From assembly GCA_016781115.1 (NCBI GenBank), contig JADDQX010000001.1:1-42036 (forward strand): DNA of 42,036 bases, in the 5' to 3' direction. Numbering within the stretch: the first letter of the stretch is position 1; each line of letters starts with the position of its first letter. This DNA is from Actinomycetota bacterium. GTDB lineage: Bacteria; Actinomycetota; CADDZG01; WHSQ01. The notes below the pieces were generated by a model. The model ran no database searches, had not been told where the DNA came from, and worked only from the letters and a program-made list of their open reading frames with translations. This document shows positions 33,486 to 40,328 of the stretch, piece after piece. Made by a program: the position numbers and the translations under genes.

Positions 33486-33718
33486 GAGCGGAGCTCCCGC
33501 ACCGACCTCAGCACGTCTTCATACTCCGCGTGACGCCCTGTTGTCCTCTTCGAGTGGATCAGGTGACCGTCGACCTCGACCTCGAAGACACCGCCGCGCG
33601 AGGGCACGATCACCAGATCGCTGATGTCTTGCTCGAACTCTTCTAGAAGACGTTCCGTCAGACCGACGGCTTTAGGCGCGTAGCCTCATTGGGCGCAGTA
33701 CTCGATGGAGATCCTCAT
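33482..33718 (-). CDS. SelW/Rdx-family selenoprotein with in-frame TGA (Sec)
   Basis: 78 codons with TGA at codon 11 (33686-33688). Reading TGA as selenocysteine (U), the product starts MRISIEYCAQUGYAPKAVG and continues with LTERLLEEFEQDI, VPSRGGVFEVEVDGHLIHSK and TGRHAEYEDVLRSV. This is a complete SelW/SelT/SelH (Rdx) thioredoxin-like fold: sheet, CxxU loop, helix, FEV-V-G-L--SK hairpin, TGRHAE. The TGA falls exactly at the second residue of the redox CxxC. A SECIS-like hairpin starts 17 nt after it. Start ATG 33718 has a TAAGCT box 6 nt upstream (leaderless). The stop overlaps the DAHP synthase stop in CTAG. Alternative: pseudogene by nonsense mutation, but the rest of the frame is intact. 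Sec machinery genes are not in this window. Confidence 0.83.
33655..33669 (-). promoter_or_regulatory. Bacterial SECIS-like hairpin
   Basis: On the minus strand CCGUC-GGUCU-GACGG forms a perfect 5-bp stem with a 5-nt loop starting GG. The stem starts 17 nt and the loop 22 nt after the UGA. A lower ACG/CGU helix (5-7 and 34-36 nt after the UGA) can extend it across an internal loop. Known bacterial SECIS elements have their apical loop about 16-37 nt after UGA with a G in the first two loop positions; this fits both. Confidence 0.7.
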
Positions 33719-33724
33719 AGCCGC

Positions 33725-33730
33725 AGCTTA
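33725..33730 (-). promoter_or_regulatory. Candidate -10 box of the selenoprotein gene
   Basis: TAAGCT on the minus strand, 6 nt before the ATG at 33718, gives a leaderless transcript like several neighbours. No ribosome site is seen before the ATG. The upstream hydrolase ends 46 bp away, so read-through is also possible. Confidence 0.4.
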
Positions 33731-33764
33731 GTGGCGCGCAACGCGGTCGCAGGAACCTCACCCC

Positions 33765-34424
33765 TTAGAGCGTGGCTATCCAGGCGGCGACTGCCTCGAT
33801 CGCCTCCTGCAACGCGTCTGCGCTGGTCCTTCCGGAGGATCTGCGCACCGCGAACGAATGATCCCCGTCGTCGATGATGGCAAGCGTCGTGGAGCCGGGG
33901 ATCCCGGCGCGCACGCGTTCTAGCGTCTCCAGCGGGCAGAAGGGGTCCCTCGTTCCCTCCACGAACAACATCGGGACGCGGACCTCGTGGAGATGCGCGT
34001 CCCGGACGCGGTCGGGTCGTCCGGGCGGATGCAGCGGGTAGCCCAGGAAGACGAGCCCGTCGCATGCCGTGCCACCCCGCGGGAGATGCGAGGCGATCCG
34101 GCCCCCCATCGATTTCCCTCCCAGGAAGAGCCGCGTCGGGCTCAGTCGCGAACGCACGTGCTCCACCACGGCGTCGTACGTCTGCTCGAGGATCGGTTGC
34201 CGATCCGGAGCCTTCCGTCCCAGCTCCGCGTAGCGGAAGTTGAAGCGGATCGTCGCGATACCCGAGCGCGCACAACCCTCTGCGAACCTCTTCATGAACG
34301 GGTGGTGCATCCCGGCTCCGGCACCGTGCGCCAGGATCAGAAGATCCGCCGTGGGACTCCCGTCTAGCGCCAGGGAGACGTCGCCTGCAGGAGTCGCGAC
34401 CAGCTCTTCCAGGCCCGAGATCAC
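33765..34424 (-). CDS. Alpha/beta hydrolase, KANSL3/TEX30-like
   Basis: 219 residues, compact alpha/beta hydrolase. It has LILAHGAGAGMHHPFMKRFAEG (oxyanion region), the nucleophile elbow LGGKSMGGR with Ser105, FVEGTRDPFCP with the acid residue, and DDGDHSF with the catalytic His. This pattern (GAGA then G-KSMGGR) is the KANSL3/TEX30 family, bacterial members of which have no fixed substrate. Start GTG with GAGG nearby. Divergent from the EtfD-like gene; the selenoprotein gene follows downstream. Confidence 0.85.
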   Translation of the reverse strand: MISGLEELVATPAGDVSLALDGSPTADLLILAHGAGAGMHHPFMKRFAEGCARSGIATIRFNFRYAELGRKAPDRQPILEQTYDAVVEHVRSRLSPTRLFLGGKSMGGRIASHLPRGGTACDGLVFLGYPLHPPGRPDRVRDAHLHEVRVPMLFVEGTRDPFCPLETLERVRAGIPGSTTLAIIDDGDHSFAVRRSSGRTSADALQEAIEAVAAWIATL

Positions 34425-34435
34425 GACCTCAACGA

Positions 34436-34443
34436 CCTATACT
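34436..34443. promoter_or_regulatory. Back-to-back -10 boxes between hydrolase and EtfD-like gene
   Basis: CCTATACT gives TATACT on the plus strand (34438-34443) and TATAGG on the minus strand (34441-34436). The plus box leaves a leader of about 50 nt with a strong ribosome site. The minus box lies 11 nt before the GTG at 34424. Confidence 0.5.
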
Positions 34444-34498
34444 CCGCGTCGTTTCTGGACCTCATGGACAAGTGCCGACGCTCGAAGGAGGGCACAAG

Positions 34499-36673
34499 GT
34501 GCTCGAGAAGATCCTCATGACGCTCCTCATCCTCGCAACGCTGGGAGCGTTCGCGTCGCGCTCGCGAGACCTGGTGGGGTATCTCCAGCTCGGCAGGGAC
34601 GAGGACAGGAAGCCGAAGGACTCGGGACGCAAGCTCAGGGAGCAGATCGTCGTGGTCTTCGGCCAACGCAAGCTGCTGCAGTGGTCGATCCCCGGGATCA
34701 TGCACTTCTTCATCTTCTGGGGCTTCGTGATCCTCTTCACGACCATCATCGAGGCGTTCGGAGCGGTCTACCAGGAAGGCTTCCACATCCCTTTGATCGG
34801 ACGCTGGGGTCCACTGGGAGCGCTGCAGGATTTCTTCGTCGTCGCCGTCTTGGCGAGCATCGCGGTCGCGTTCATCATCCGGAAGATCCAGCGTCCGGGC
34901 CGTTTCGGGGGGTCGCACCTCAAGGAGGCCGACTACATCCTGGTGGCGATCACCGGCATCATGCTGACGATCCTGCTCGTTCGTGGAGCGGAGATATCCC
35001 TCGGCCACTTCCCCTACGACACGCGCTGGACGCCCGCATCGAACGCCACCGCACAATTGTTCGAGGGTTTCTCGGTCGCCACGCGCGAGGCCCTGGACAC
35101 CGTCTTCCTGTGGTGGCACTCGCTCATCATCCTGGGCTTCCTCGTCTACATCACCTACTCCAAGCACCTCCACATCATCACGGCGGGCTTCAACGTGCTC
35201 TTCACGTCGGAGCGCCCGAAGGGTGCGCTCAAGCCGATGTACATCGACATCGAACAGATGTCCGAAGACGATCAGTTCGGCGCCGGCAAGATCACCGACC
35301 TCACCTGGAAGCAGATCCTCGACGGGATGACGTGCACCGAGTGCGGCCGGTGTCAGTCGCAGTGCCCGGCGTGGAACACCGGCAAGCCGCTGTCTCCCAA
35401 GTTGCTGATCATGGACGAGCGCGACGCGCTGTTCGAGAACGGCCCTGCGCTGCTGAAGGCGAAGCGAACAAGCGAGGAGACCTTCCAGCAGCTGGTCGTG
35501 CAACTCGAGCCGTTGAACCCGACGGTGGTCGAGGACGAGGTGATCTGGGATTGCACCACCTGTGGCGCCTGCGTCCAGGCCTGTCCCGTGAACATCGAGC
35601 ACATCGACCACATCATGGACATGCGGCGCAACCTCGTCATGGGTGAGTCCCGTTTCCCGAAAGAGATGCAGCCCGCGCTGCAGAACCTCGAGAACACCGG
35701 CAACCCGTGGGGTCAGCCACCTCAGGCGCGTCTGGACTGGATGAAGGGGACATCCAAGCAGGAAGAGCTGAAGATCCCTCACATCTCTGAGGCTCCGGAC
35801 GCGGACATCTTGTTCTGGGTTGGTTGCGCCGGTGCCTTCGACGACCGCAACAAGAAGGTCGTCTATGACTTCGCGAAGCTGATGCAGCTCGCGGGGGTGT
35901 CGTTCGCCATCCTCGGCGCGGACGAGGCATGCAACGGTGATCCGGCTCGCCGTATGGGGGCCGAGTACGTGTACCAGATGCTCGCCGAGCAGAACATCGA
36001 GTTGCTCAAGGAGCACAAGGTCAAGAAGATCGTGACGACCTGTCCTCACTGCTTCAACACGCTCTTCAACGAGTATCCCCAGTTCGGCGGCACGTTCGAG
36101 GTCGTGCACCACACGGAGTATCTCGCCGAGCTGGTGGACAAGGGTCGGCTGCGGCCGAAGGGCGAGATCCAGAAGAAGGTCACGTACCACGACCCCTGCT
36201 ACAACGCGCGTCACAACGATGTGTGGAAGGGAGCTCGAGAGGTCATCGAAGCCATCCCCGGCACGGAGTACGGCGAGCTGCACCGGCATGGCCATACGAC
36301 CTTCTGTTGCGGCGCCGGGGGTGGGCGGATGTGGATGGAAGAGCGGATGGGCAAGAAGATGAACATGGAGCGCACCGACGAGGCGCTGGCATCCGCGTCG
36401 GACACGCTGGCAGTGGGGTGCCCATTCTGCAACATCATGCTTGCCGACGGCGTGACGGAGCGCCACTCGGATTCGCAGATGCAGGTGCGCGACGTCGCGC
36501 AGCTGCTGCTGCAATCGATCGAGTTCCATCCGGAGTCGAGCGCGGGCCGCAACGGCGCTGGGAACGGTCACGGGGACGGGCACGGCTACAGCAGCGAAGA
36601 CTTCCCCGCAACCGCGGAACCAGACGAGGTCTCGGGGCAACCGGTGGGTCCGGGGGACCCGCAGACGACCTAA
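34499..36673 (+). CDS. EtfD/HdrD-like membrane iron-sulfur oxidoreductase
   Basis: 724 residues. N-terminal membrane part of about six helices (to about 240), NarI/HdrE-like. Two 4Fe-4S motifs follow, CTECGRCQSQCP (about 279-290) and CTTCGACVQACPV (about 355). Two CCG domains then include CPHCFNTLFNEYP, HDPCYNARHND, CCGAGGGRMWMEE and GCPFCNIML. The layout matches mycobacterial Rv0338c (EtfD), which passes electrons from electron-transfer flavoprotein to the quinone pool during fatty-acid oxidation. Start: GTG at 34499, because AAGGAGG is 7 nt upstream; the frame is open from 34472. The hydrophilic tail after about residue 690 is low-complexity Gly/His. No etfAB is in the window. Confidence 0.88.
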   Translation: MLEKILMTLLILATLGAFASRSRDLVGYLQLGRDEDRKPKDSGRKLREQIVVVFGQRKLLQWSIPGIMHFFIFWGFVILFTTIIEAFGAVYQEGFHIPLIGRWGPLGALQDFFVVAVLASIAVAFIIRKIQRPGRFGGSHLKEADYILVAITGIMLTILLVRGAEISLGHFPYDTRWTPASNATAQLFEGFSVATREALDTVFLWWHSLIILGFLVYITYSKHLHIITAGFNVLFTSERPKGALKPMYIDIEQMSEDDQFGAGKITDLTWKQILDGMTCTECGRCQSQCPAWNTGKPLSPKLLIMDERDALFENGPALLKAKRTSEETFQQLVVQLEPLNPTVVEDEVIWDCTTCGACVQACPVNIEHIDHIMDMRRNLVMGESRFPKEMQPALQNLENTGNPWGQPPQARLDWMKGTSKQEELKIPHISEAPDADILFWVGCAGAFDDRNKKVVYDFAKLMQLAGVSFAILGADEACNGDPARRMGAEYVYQMLAEQNIELLKEHKVKKIVTTCPHCFNTLFNEYPQFGGTFEVVHHTEYLAELVDKGRLRPKGEIQKKVTYHDPCYNARHNDVWKGAREVIEAIPGTEYGELHRHGHTTFCCGAGGGRMWMEERMGKKMNMERTDEALASASDTLAVGCPFCNIMLADGVTERHSDSQMQVRDVAQLLLQSIEFHPESSAGRNGAGNGHGDGHGYSSEDFPATAEPDEVSGQPVGPGDPQTT

Positions 36674-36676
36674 CCG

Positions 36677-37240
36677 CTACTTGAAGTTCTCGAAGAACCG
36701 GGACGGCGTTGGCCCCCTCTGGCCCTGGTACTTCGAACCGACCTTGCTCGACCCGTAAGGGTTCTCCGCCTCCGACGTCAGTTGGAAGAAGCTGATCTGG
36801 CCGATCTTCATGTCGGGATAGATCGTGATCGGGAGATTGGCGACGTTCGAGAGCTCGAGCGTGAGGTGGCCCTCGAAACCCGGGTCCACGTATCCAGCGG
36901 TCGAGTGGATCAGCAGACCCAGCCGTCCCAACGAGCTCTTTCCCTCGAGGCGTGCTACCAGGTCGTTCGGGAGCTTCACGTACTCCGCGGTCGAGCCCAA
37001 GACGAACTCGCCCGGATGCAGGATGAATGCTTCGTTCGGATCTACCTCGACGATCTCGGTCAGGTCCTCCATCGGCTTCTTCACGTCGATGTAGGGATGC
37101 CTCGCGTTGTGGAAGGTTCGGAAGTAACGATCGACGTGGAGGTCGACGCTCGAAGGCTGCACGTCATCCTCGTCGAAGGGGTCGATGCCGATGCGACCGT
37201 TCGCTATCGCTTTGCGGATGTCGCCGTCGGACAGGATCAC
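36677..37240 (-). CDS. dcd: dCTP deaminase
   Basis: 187 residues, trimeric dUTPase-fold enzyme. It has the ILSDGDIRKAI start, VQPSSVDLHVD, PGEFVLGSTAEYVKLP, the active-site GKSSLGRLGLLIHSTAGYVDPGF and the substrate tail KYQGQRGPTPSRF. The HSTAGYVDPGF form occurs in both monofunctional dCTP deaminases and the bifunctional mycobacterial enzyme that makes dUMP directly, so the exact activity is open. Two adjacent GTG codons exist (37243 and 37240); 37240 is chosen because GGAGG is 7 nt upstream. The convergent EtfD-like gene ends 3 bp away. Confidence 0.94.
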   Translation of the reverse strand: MILSDGDIRKAIANGRIGIDPFDEDDVQPSSVDLHVDRYFRTFHNARHPYIDVKKPMEDLTEIVEVDPNEAFILHPGEFVLGSTAEYVKLPNDLVARLEGKSSLGRLGLLIHSTAGYVDPGFEGHLTLELSNVANLPITIYPDMKIGQISFFQLTSEAENPYGSSKVGSKYQGQRGPTPSRFFENFK

Positions 37241-37308
37241 CACGAACCTCCAAGACGCTGGGCAGATGAGGAGTCTAAGACGGCGGCCGAGCGCTGCTCG
37301 GGTTTGGG

Positions 37309-37314
37309 TACCCT
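37309..37314 (+). promoter_or_regulatory. Candidate -10 box of the thioesterase gene
   Basis: TACCCT ends 6 nt before the GTG start at 37321, the same leaderless spacing seen for several other genes here. No ribosome site is present. Confidence 0.35.
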
Positions 37315-37320
37315 CTGCGC

Positions 37321-37764
37321 GTGAACGCCGAGAGATCGATCCAAGAGACGTACTGGCCGGACGGCATCTGCTTCGGGTGCGGCCCTTCGAACGACAACGG
37401 CTTGCATATCCGCAGCTTCGTCGAGGGAGACAGTGTGGTCGCGCAATGGACGCCTCAACCGCACCACCAGGCGTTCCCGGGGGTTCTGAACGGCGGCATC
37501 ATCGGCGTCCTGCTCGACTGTCATTCGAACGCCGCCGCCTGGTGGGCACTGAGCGACGGCGGCCGCCAGCTGGGTCCGACGGTGACCGCGGAGTACGGGA
37601 TCAAGCTCCTGCGCCCCACGCCCGTCGACAGGCCACTGAAGCTGATATCGCGCGCTGTGGAGGTGACCGGAAGGCGAGCGCTGGTGGAGGCTCGCATCGA
37701 GGCAGACGGGGCGGTCACCGCCACCTGCGCCGGGACCTTCGTCCGGCCGAAGCAGCAGTTTTGA
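37321..37764 (+). CDS. PaaI-type hotdog-fold thioesterase
   Basis: 147 residues, hotdog fold. CFGCGPSNDNGLHIR near the N-terminus is a conserved motif of the actinobacterial PaaI-like family. HHQAFPGVLNGGIIGVLLDCHS contains the hotdog helix with the catalytic Asp, and GPTVTAEYGIKLLRPTPVDRP is the central strand. Probably hydrolyses acyl-CoA esters; the substrate is unknown. GTG start, leaderless-looking. The tRNA-Gly promoter follows closely after its stop. Confidence 0.85.
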   Translation: MNAERSIQETYWPDGICFGCGPSNDNGLHIRSFVEGDSVVAQWTPQPHHQAFPGVLNGGIIGVLLDCHSNAAAWWALSDGGRQLGPTVTAEYGIKLLRPTPVDRPLKLISRAVEVTGRRALVEARIEADGAVTATCAGTFVRPKQQF

Positions 37765-37770
37765 GCCACC

Positions 37771-37776
37771 TATAAT
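37771..37776 (+). promoter_or_regulatory. Consensus -10 box of tRNA-Gly
   Basis: Perfect TATAAT, 30 bp before the mature 5' end of tRNA-Gly and just after the thioesterase stop. The -35 region falls inside the thioesterase gene and is weak. This is the best -10 match in the window. Confidence 0.6.
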
Positions 37777-37806
37777 CGCTGCCCGGACGGCCGCAGGGGC
37801 GTCGTC

Positions 37807-37877
37807 GCGGGTGTAGCTCAATGGTAGAGCTCTAGCTTCCCAAGCTAGTGACGAGGGTTCGATTCCCTTCACCCGCT
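37807..37877 (+). tRNA. tRNA-Gly (anticodon CCC)
   Basis: Acceptor GCGGGTG/CACCCGC, anticodon stem CTAGC/GCTAG around TTCCCAA (anticodon CCC, Gly), T-arm with GGTTCGATTCC. The discriminator is T, the standard base for tRNA-Gly. CCA is not encoded. Its last 20 bases plus 12 bp of flank are repeated 79 bp downstream. Confidence 0.95.
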
Positions 37878-37889
37878 CTAGGGGAGCGG
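37858..37889 (+). repeat. Direct repeat copy 1: 3' end of tRNA-Gly
   Basis: 32-bp sequence running from the T-loop of tRNA-Gly (TTCGATT) to 12 bp past its end. It is identical to 37937-37968. Its last part, CGCTC-TAGGG-GAGCG, is itself a small dyad. Confidence 0.9.
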
Positions 37890-37891
37890 GG

Positions 37892-37908
37892 CGCGTGCGA
37901 AGCACGCG
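37892..37908. terminator. Hairpin after tRNA-Gly
   Basis: CGCGTGC-GAA-GCACGCG is a perfect 7-bp stem with a 3-nt loop, 14 bp after the tRNA end. It could terminate the tRNA transcript, but is followed by a purine-rich run rather than T residues. Confidence 0.4.
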
Positions 37909-37936
37909 AAGGGAAGAGAAGTGAAGTCGTGTTTGC

Positions 37937-37968
37937 TTCGATTCCCTTCACCCGCTCTAGGGGAGCGG
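37937..37968 (+). repeat. Direct repeat copy 2: truncated tRNA-Gly 3' end
   Basis: Exact 32-bp copy of 37858-37889, offset by 79 bp. The bases before it do not continue as a tRNA, so this is a fragment, not a second gene. After a 2-bp shift, CGCGTGCG also repeats. Possible origins are tandem duplication or a trace of site-specific integration at the tRNA; no integrase is present. Confidence 0.85.
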
Positions 37969-38026
37969 CGCGTGCGCGGCTCGCGACGGGCACGTCTTAA
38001 GGGCCCGGCCAAAGGGGGCGAACTGC

Positions 38027-38935
38027 GTGGCCGTCGATGTGGCAGAGCGGCGATTGCTCGACCGGTTCGGTGAGATCGTAGAGGCGTGGCCGGCGATGAC
38101 GGCGCGACTCGCCGCGCTGCTATCGATCCCCCTGCTCGGACTCGTCGACTATCTATCGGGACCGGAGGTCGCGTTCTCCGTGTTCTACCTGTTGCCGCTT
38201 TCGATCCTGGCGTGGGCGGGGGATCGGGACCGCGTCCTGATCTGGGTGGGCTCTGTGTTGTCGGCAACGACTTGGCTCGTCGCGGACGTCGCCTCGGGCG
38301 CCGAATACACACACGCATGGATCCCGATATGGAACACAGCAACACGACTGACCATTTTTCTCATCGTCGCCACCTTGCTGACGAACCTCCGAGATTCGGT
38401 CGCTCACGAGCGCGGATTGGCGCGGATCGATCCGCTCACCGGCGTCGGCAACAGCCGCTCCTTTATCGAAGCTGTGAACACCGAGATCATCAGGACTCGC
38501 AGACAAGGGCATCCGATCACGCTTGCCTATGTCGACATCGATGACTTCAAGAGCATCAACGACCGGATCGGACACAGTGGGGGTGACGAGGTTCTCCGCC
38601 GCGTAGCCACCGCCTTAGATGGGCACACCCGCGAAACGGACATGGTGGGCCGGATGGGAGGTGATGAGTTCGCGATCCTGCTGCCTGAGACCGATGCCTC
38701 CGCAGCCAACGCCGTGATCGGTGATCTCTGGAACCGGATGGCGGAGTCGCTAACCGACGTCGGATTCCGCGTCACCTTCAGCCTCGGCTCCGTTACCTTC
38801 GTGGAACCTCCGGCCGATGTAGACCAGATGATCAACGCCGCGGACGAGCTCATGTACCAAGCCAAGCAGGGCGGAAAGAACGCCGTGAATCAGAAGGTCT
38901 ATGGAGGAGCGTCGAGCTCAGCAGGAATGATCTGA
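38027..38935 (+). CDS. Membrane-anchored diguanylate cyclase (GGDEF)
   Basis: 302 residues. About four N-terminal transmembrane helices (roughly 26-120) are followed by a GGDEF domain (about 130-295). It begins with DPLTGVGNSRSF and has DIDDFKSIND, GHSGGDEVL and the active site GRMGGDEFAILLP (GGDEF at 211-215). An inhibitory RxxD site (RETD at 202-205) lies exactly five residues before it, so product inhibition by cyclic di-GMP is expected. No EAL domain is present. GTG start with a GGGGG-type ribosome site. The stop overlaps the methyltransferase start (TGATG). Confidence 0.9.
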   Translation: MAVDVAERRLLDRFGEIVEAWPAMTARLAALLSIPLLGLVDYLSGPEVAFSVFYLLPLSILAWAGDRDRVLIWVGSVLSATTWLVADVASGAEYTHAWIPIWNTATRLTIFLIVATLLTNLRDSVAHERGLARIDPLTGVGNSRSFIEAVNTEIIRTRRQGHPITLAYVDIDDFKSINDRIGHSGGDEVLRRVATALDGHTRETDMVGRMGGDEFAILLPETDASAANAVIGDLWNRMAESLTDVGFRVTFSLGSVTFVEPPADVDQMINAADELMYQAKQGGKNAVNQKVYGGASSSAGMI

Positions 38936-39642
38936 TGTTCGAGAAGTCGGCCGCCTTCTACGACGCGCTTTATTCGTGGAAGGACTACGCCGGCGAGGCC
39001 GCGAAGATCTGCTCGGTCGTCCAGCAGCACTGCCCGGGAGCGAGGACGCTGCTCGACGTCGCCTGCGGGACCGGCAAACACCTCGAGCTGCTCCGCGAGC
39101 ACTACGAGGTCGAGGGTGTCGACCTAGATCCCGAGATGCTTCGGACGGCGGCGGAGCGCAACCCGGATGTCCCGCTGCACGAGGGCGACATGATCTCGCT
39201 CGACCTGGGCCGAACATTCGACGTGGTCACGTGCCTCTTCAGCAGCATCGCCTACGCCGAAACACCCGACCGCTTGCACCTGGCGACCCAACGGATGGCG
39301 ACGCAAGTCGCTGCGGGAGGAGTCCTGATAGTGGAGCCGTTCTTCGGGCCGAAGGAGTTTCGTCCCGGCCAACCATGGGCGTTGTTCGTCGACGAGCCAG
39401 ACCTCAAGATCGCGCGGATGGACGTCCCGGCCACCGAGGGTTGCGTCGGTGTCATCACGTTCCACTACCTGGTCGGGAGGGCAGAAGGGATCGAGCACTT
39501 CACCGAAAAGCACAGGCTGGGGTTGTTCACCGACCATCAGTACCGAGAGGCACTGACGACAGCCGGCCTGGAGCTGTTGCCGGAGGCAGACCTTATGGGG
39601 CGTGGCCTGTACATCGCGCGGAAGCCGGTTAGAGGCAGCTAG
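38935..39642 (+). CDS. Class I SAM-dependent methyltransferase
   Basis: 235 residues. It starts FEKSAAFYDALYSWKDY, a common N-terminus of small-molecule N-methyltransferases of the DesVI/TylM1 type. SAM motif I is LLDVACGTGKHLELL near residue 39, then VEGVDLDPEML, then DVVTCLFSSIAYA. Substrate unknown; no sugar-biosynthesis genes lie nearby. It is translationally coupled to the diguanylate cyclase gene. The stop is shared with convergent nth in a CTAG. Confidence 0.87.
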   Translation: MFEKSAAFYDALYSWKDYAGEAAKICSVVQQHCPGARTLLDVACGTGKHLELLREHYEVEGVDLDPEMLRTAAERNPDVPLHEGDMISLDLGRTFDVVTCLFSSIAYAETPDRLHLATQRMATQVAAGGVLIVEPFFGPKEFRPGQPWALFVDEPDLKIARMDVPATEGCVGVITFHYLVGRAEGIEHFTEKHRLGLFTDHQYREALTTAGLELLPEADLMGRGLYIARKPVRGS

Positions 39643-40328
39643 ATAGCCTCTCCCGCGGCCAGCAAGCGCGGCCCCGCCTCGCAGAGGTCGAACACGACGC
39701 ACTCGCTACAGCGCGGGATCTTCGGTTTGCACACGTTGCGCCCGTGGTTGATGAACGCCACGTGCAGGTCGTAGCGGATGTCTGCGGGAACCCGCGGCGC
39801 GAGCTCCGCGTGCGCCCGTTCCGCTGAGGCTCTTCCGTCGATCCAACCGAGGCGCCGCGCGATACGGTGGACGTGCGTGTCGATCGGGAACGCGGCGCGG
39901 CCCATCGAGAAGACGAGCACGCAAGCCGCGGTCTTCGGTCCCACCCCCGGCAGCTCGCACAGGTACTCCGCCACCTCCTGGTCGTTCAGCTCCTGCAGTC
40001 GATCCAGGCTGGGCTCGCCCTCCCGTCTTTCGATCTCCGCAAGGATGGACTTGATCCGACGCGCTTTCACCTCCGCGATCCCGCCGGGCCGGATCGCCTC
40101 CGCGACGTCATGGGTGGGGGCTGCGAGGACCTGTTTCCACGTCGGGAGCCTCTCCTTGAGCCGCGCGAAGGCCCTGTCCCGGTTGATGTCGGAGGTGTGT
40201 TGGGAGAGCACCGTCAAGATCAGCTCGTCGACGATCGGGAGCGCCGGCTTCGGCTCGAACGGCCCCTGGTCCTTGCGCAGCCGGCGCTGAACGGCGCGTA
40301 TGCGTCTGGTGGTGGGAGCCTCGGTCAG
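39639..40328 (-). CDS. Endonuclease III-like HhH-GPD DNA glycosylase, probable CTG start
   Basis: 229 residues if read from CTG 40328. The helix-hairpin-helix is LCELPGVGPKTAACVLVF, the catalytic Asp is in FPIDTHVHRIARRLGW, and the 4Fe-4S cluster cysteines are in VCKPKIPRCSECVVFDLC. Base-excision repair of oxidised pyrimidines is the family role. The first standard start, TTG 40217, would cut off PALPIVDELI, which homologs share as the first helix. No ATG, GTG or TTG is in frame upstream of it, but CTG 40328 overlaps the dnaB stop as CTGA with AAAGG upstream. I infer a CTG start by coupling; 40217 is the conservative alternative. Confidence 0.8.
   Translation of the reverse strand: MTEAPTTRRIRAVQRRLRKDQGPFEPKPALPIVDELILTVLSQHTSDINRDRAFARLKERLPTWKQVLAAPTHDVAEAIRPGGIAEVKARRIKSILAEIERREGEPSLDRLQELNDQEVAEYLCELPGVGPKTAACVLVFSMGRAAFPIDTHVHRIARRLGWIDGRASAERAHAELAPRVPADIRYDLHVAFINHGRNVCKPKIPRCSECVVFDLCEAGPRLLAAGEAI

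Noticed and set aside
33482..33718. The in-frame TGA as a plain nonsense mutation or sequencing error
   Set aside because: A random stop hitting precisely the redox Sec/Cys position, followed by a SECIS-compatible hairpin in an otherwise intact frame, is much less likely than a selenocysteine codon. It remains possible until Sec genes are shown.
34421..36640. 739-codon open frame on the minus strand
   Set aside because: Antisense to the EtfD-like reductase, whose four iron-sulfur and CCG motifs prove the sense frame. The antisense product is low-complexity and family-less.
37877..38026. Integrated element or prophage att pair at tRNA-Gly
   Set aside because: Only 47 bp separate the two copies and no integrase or phage gene is nearby. 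Kept only as a possible scar.
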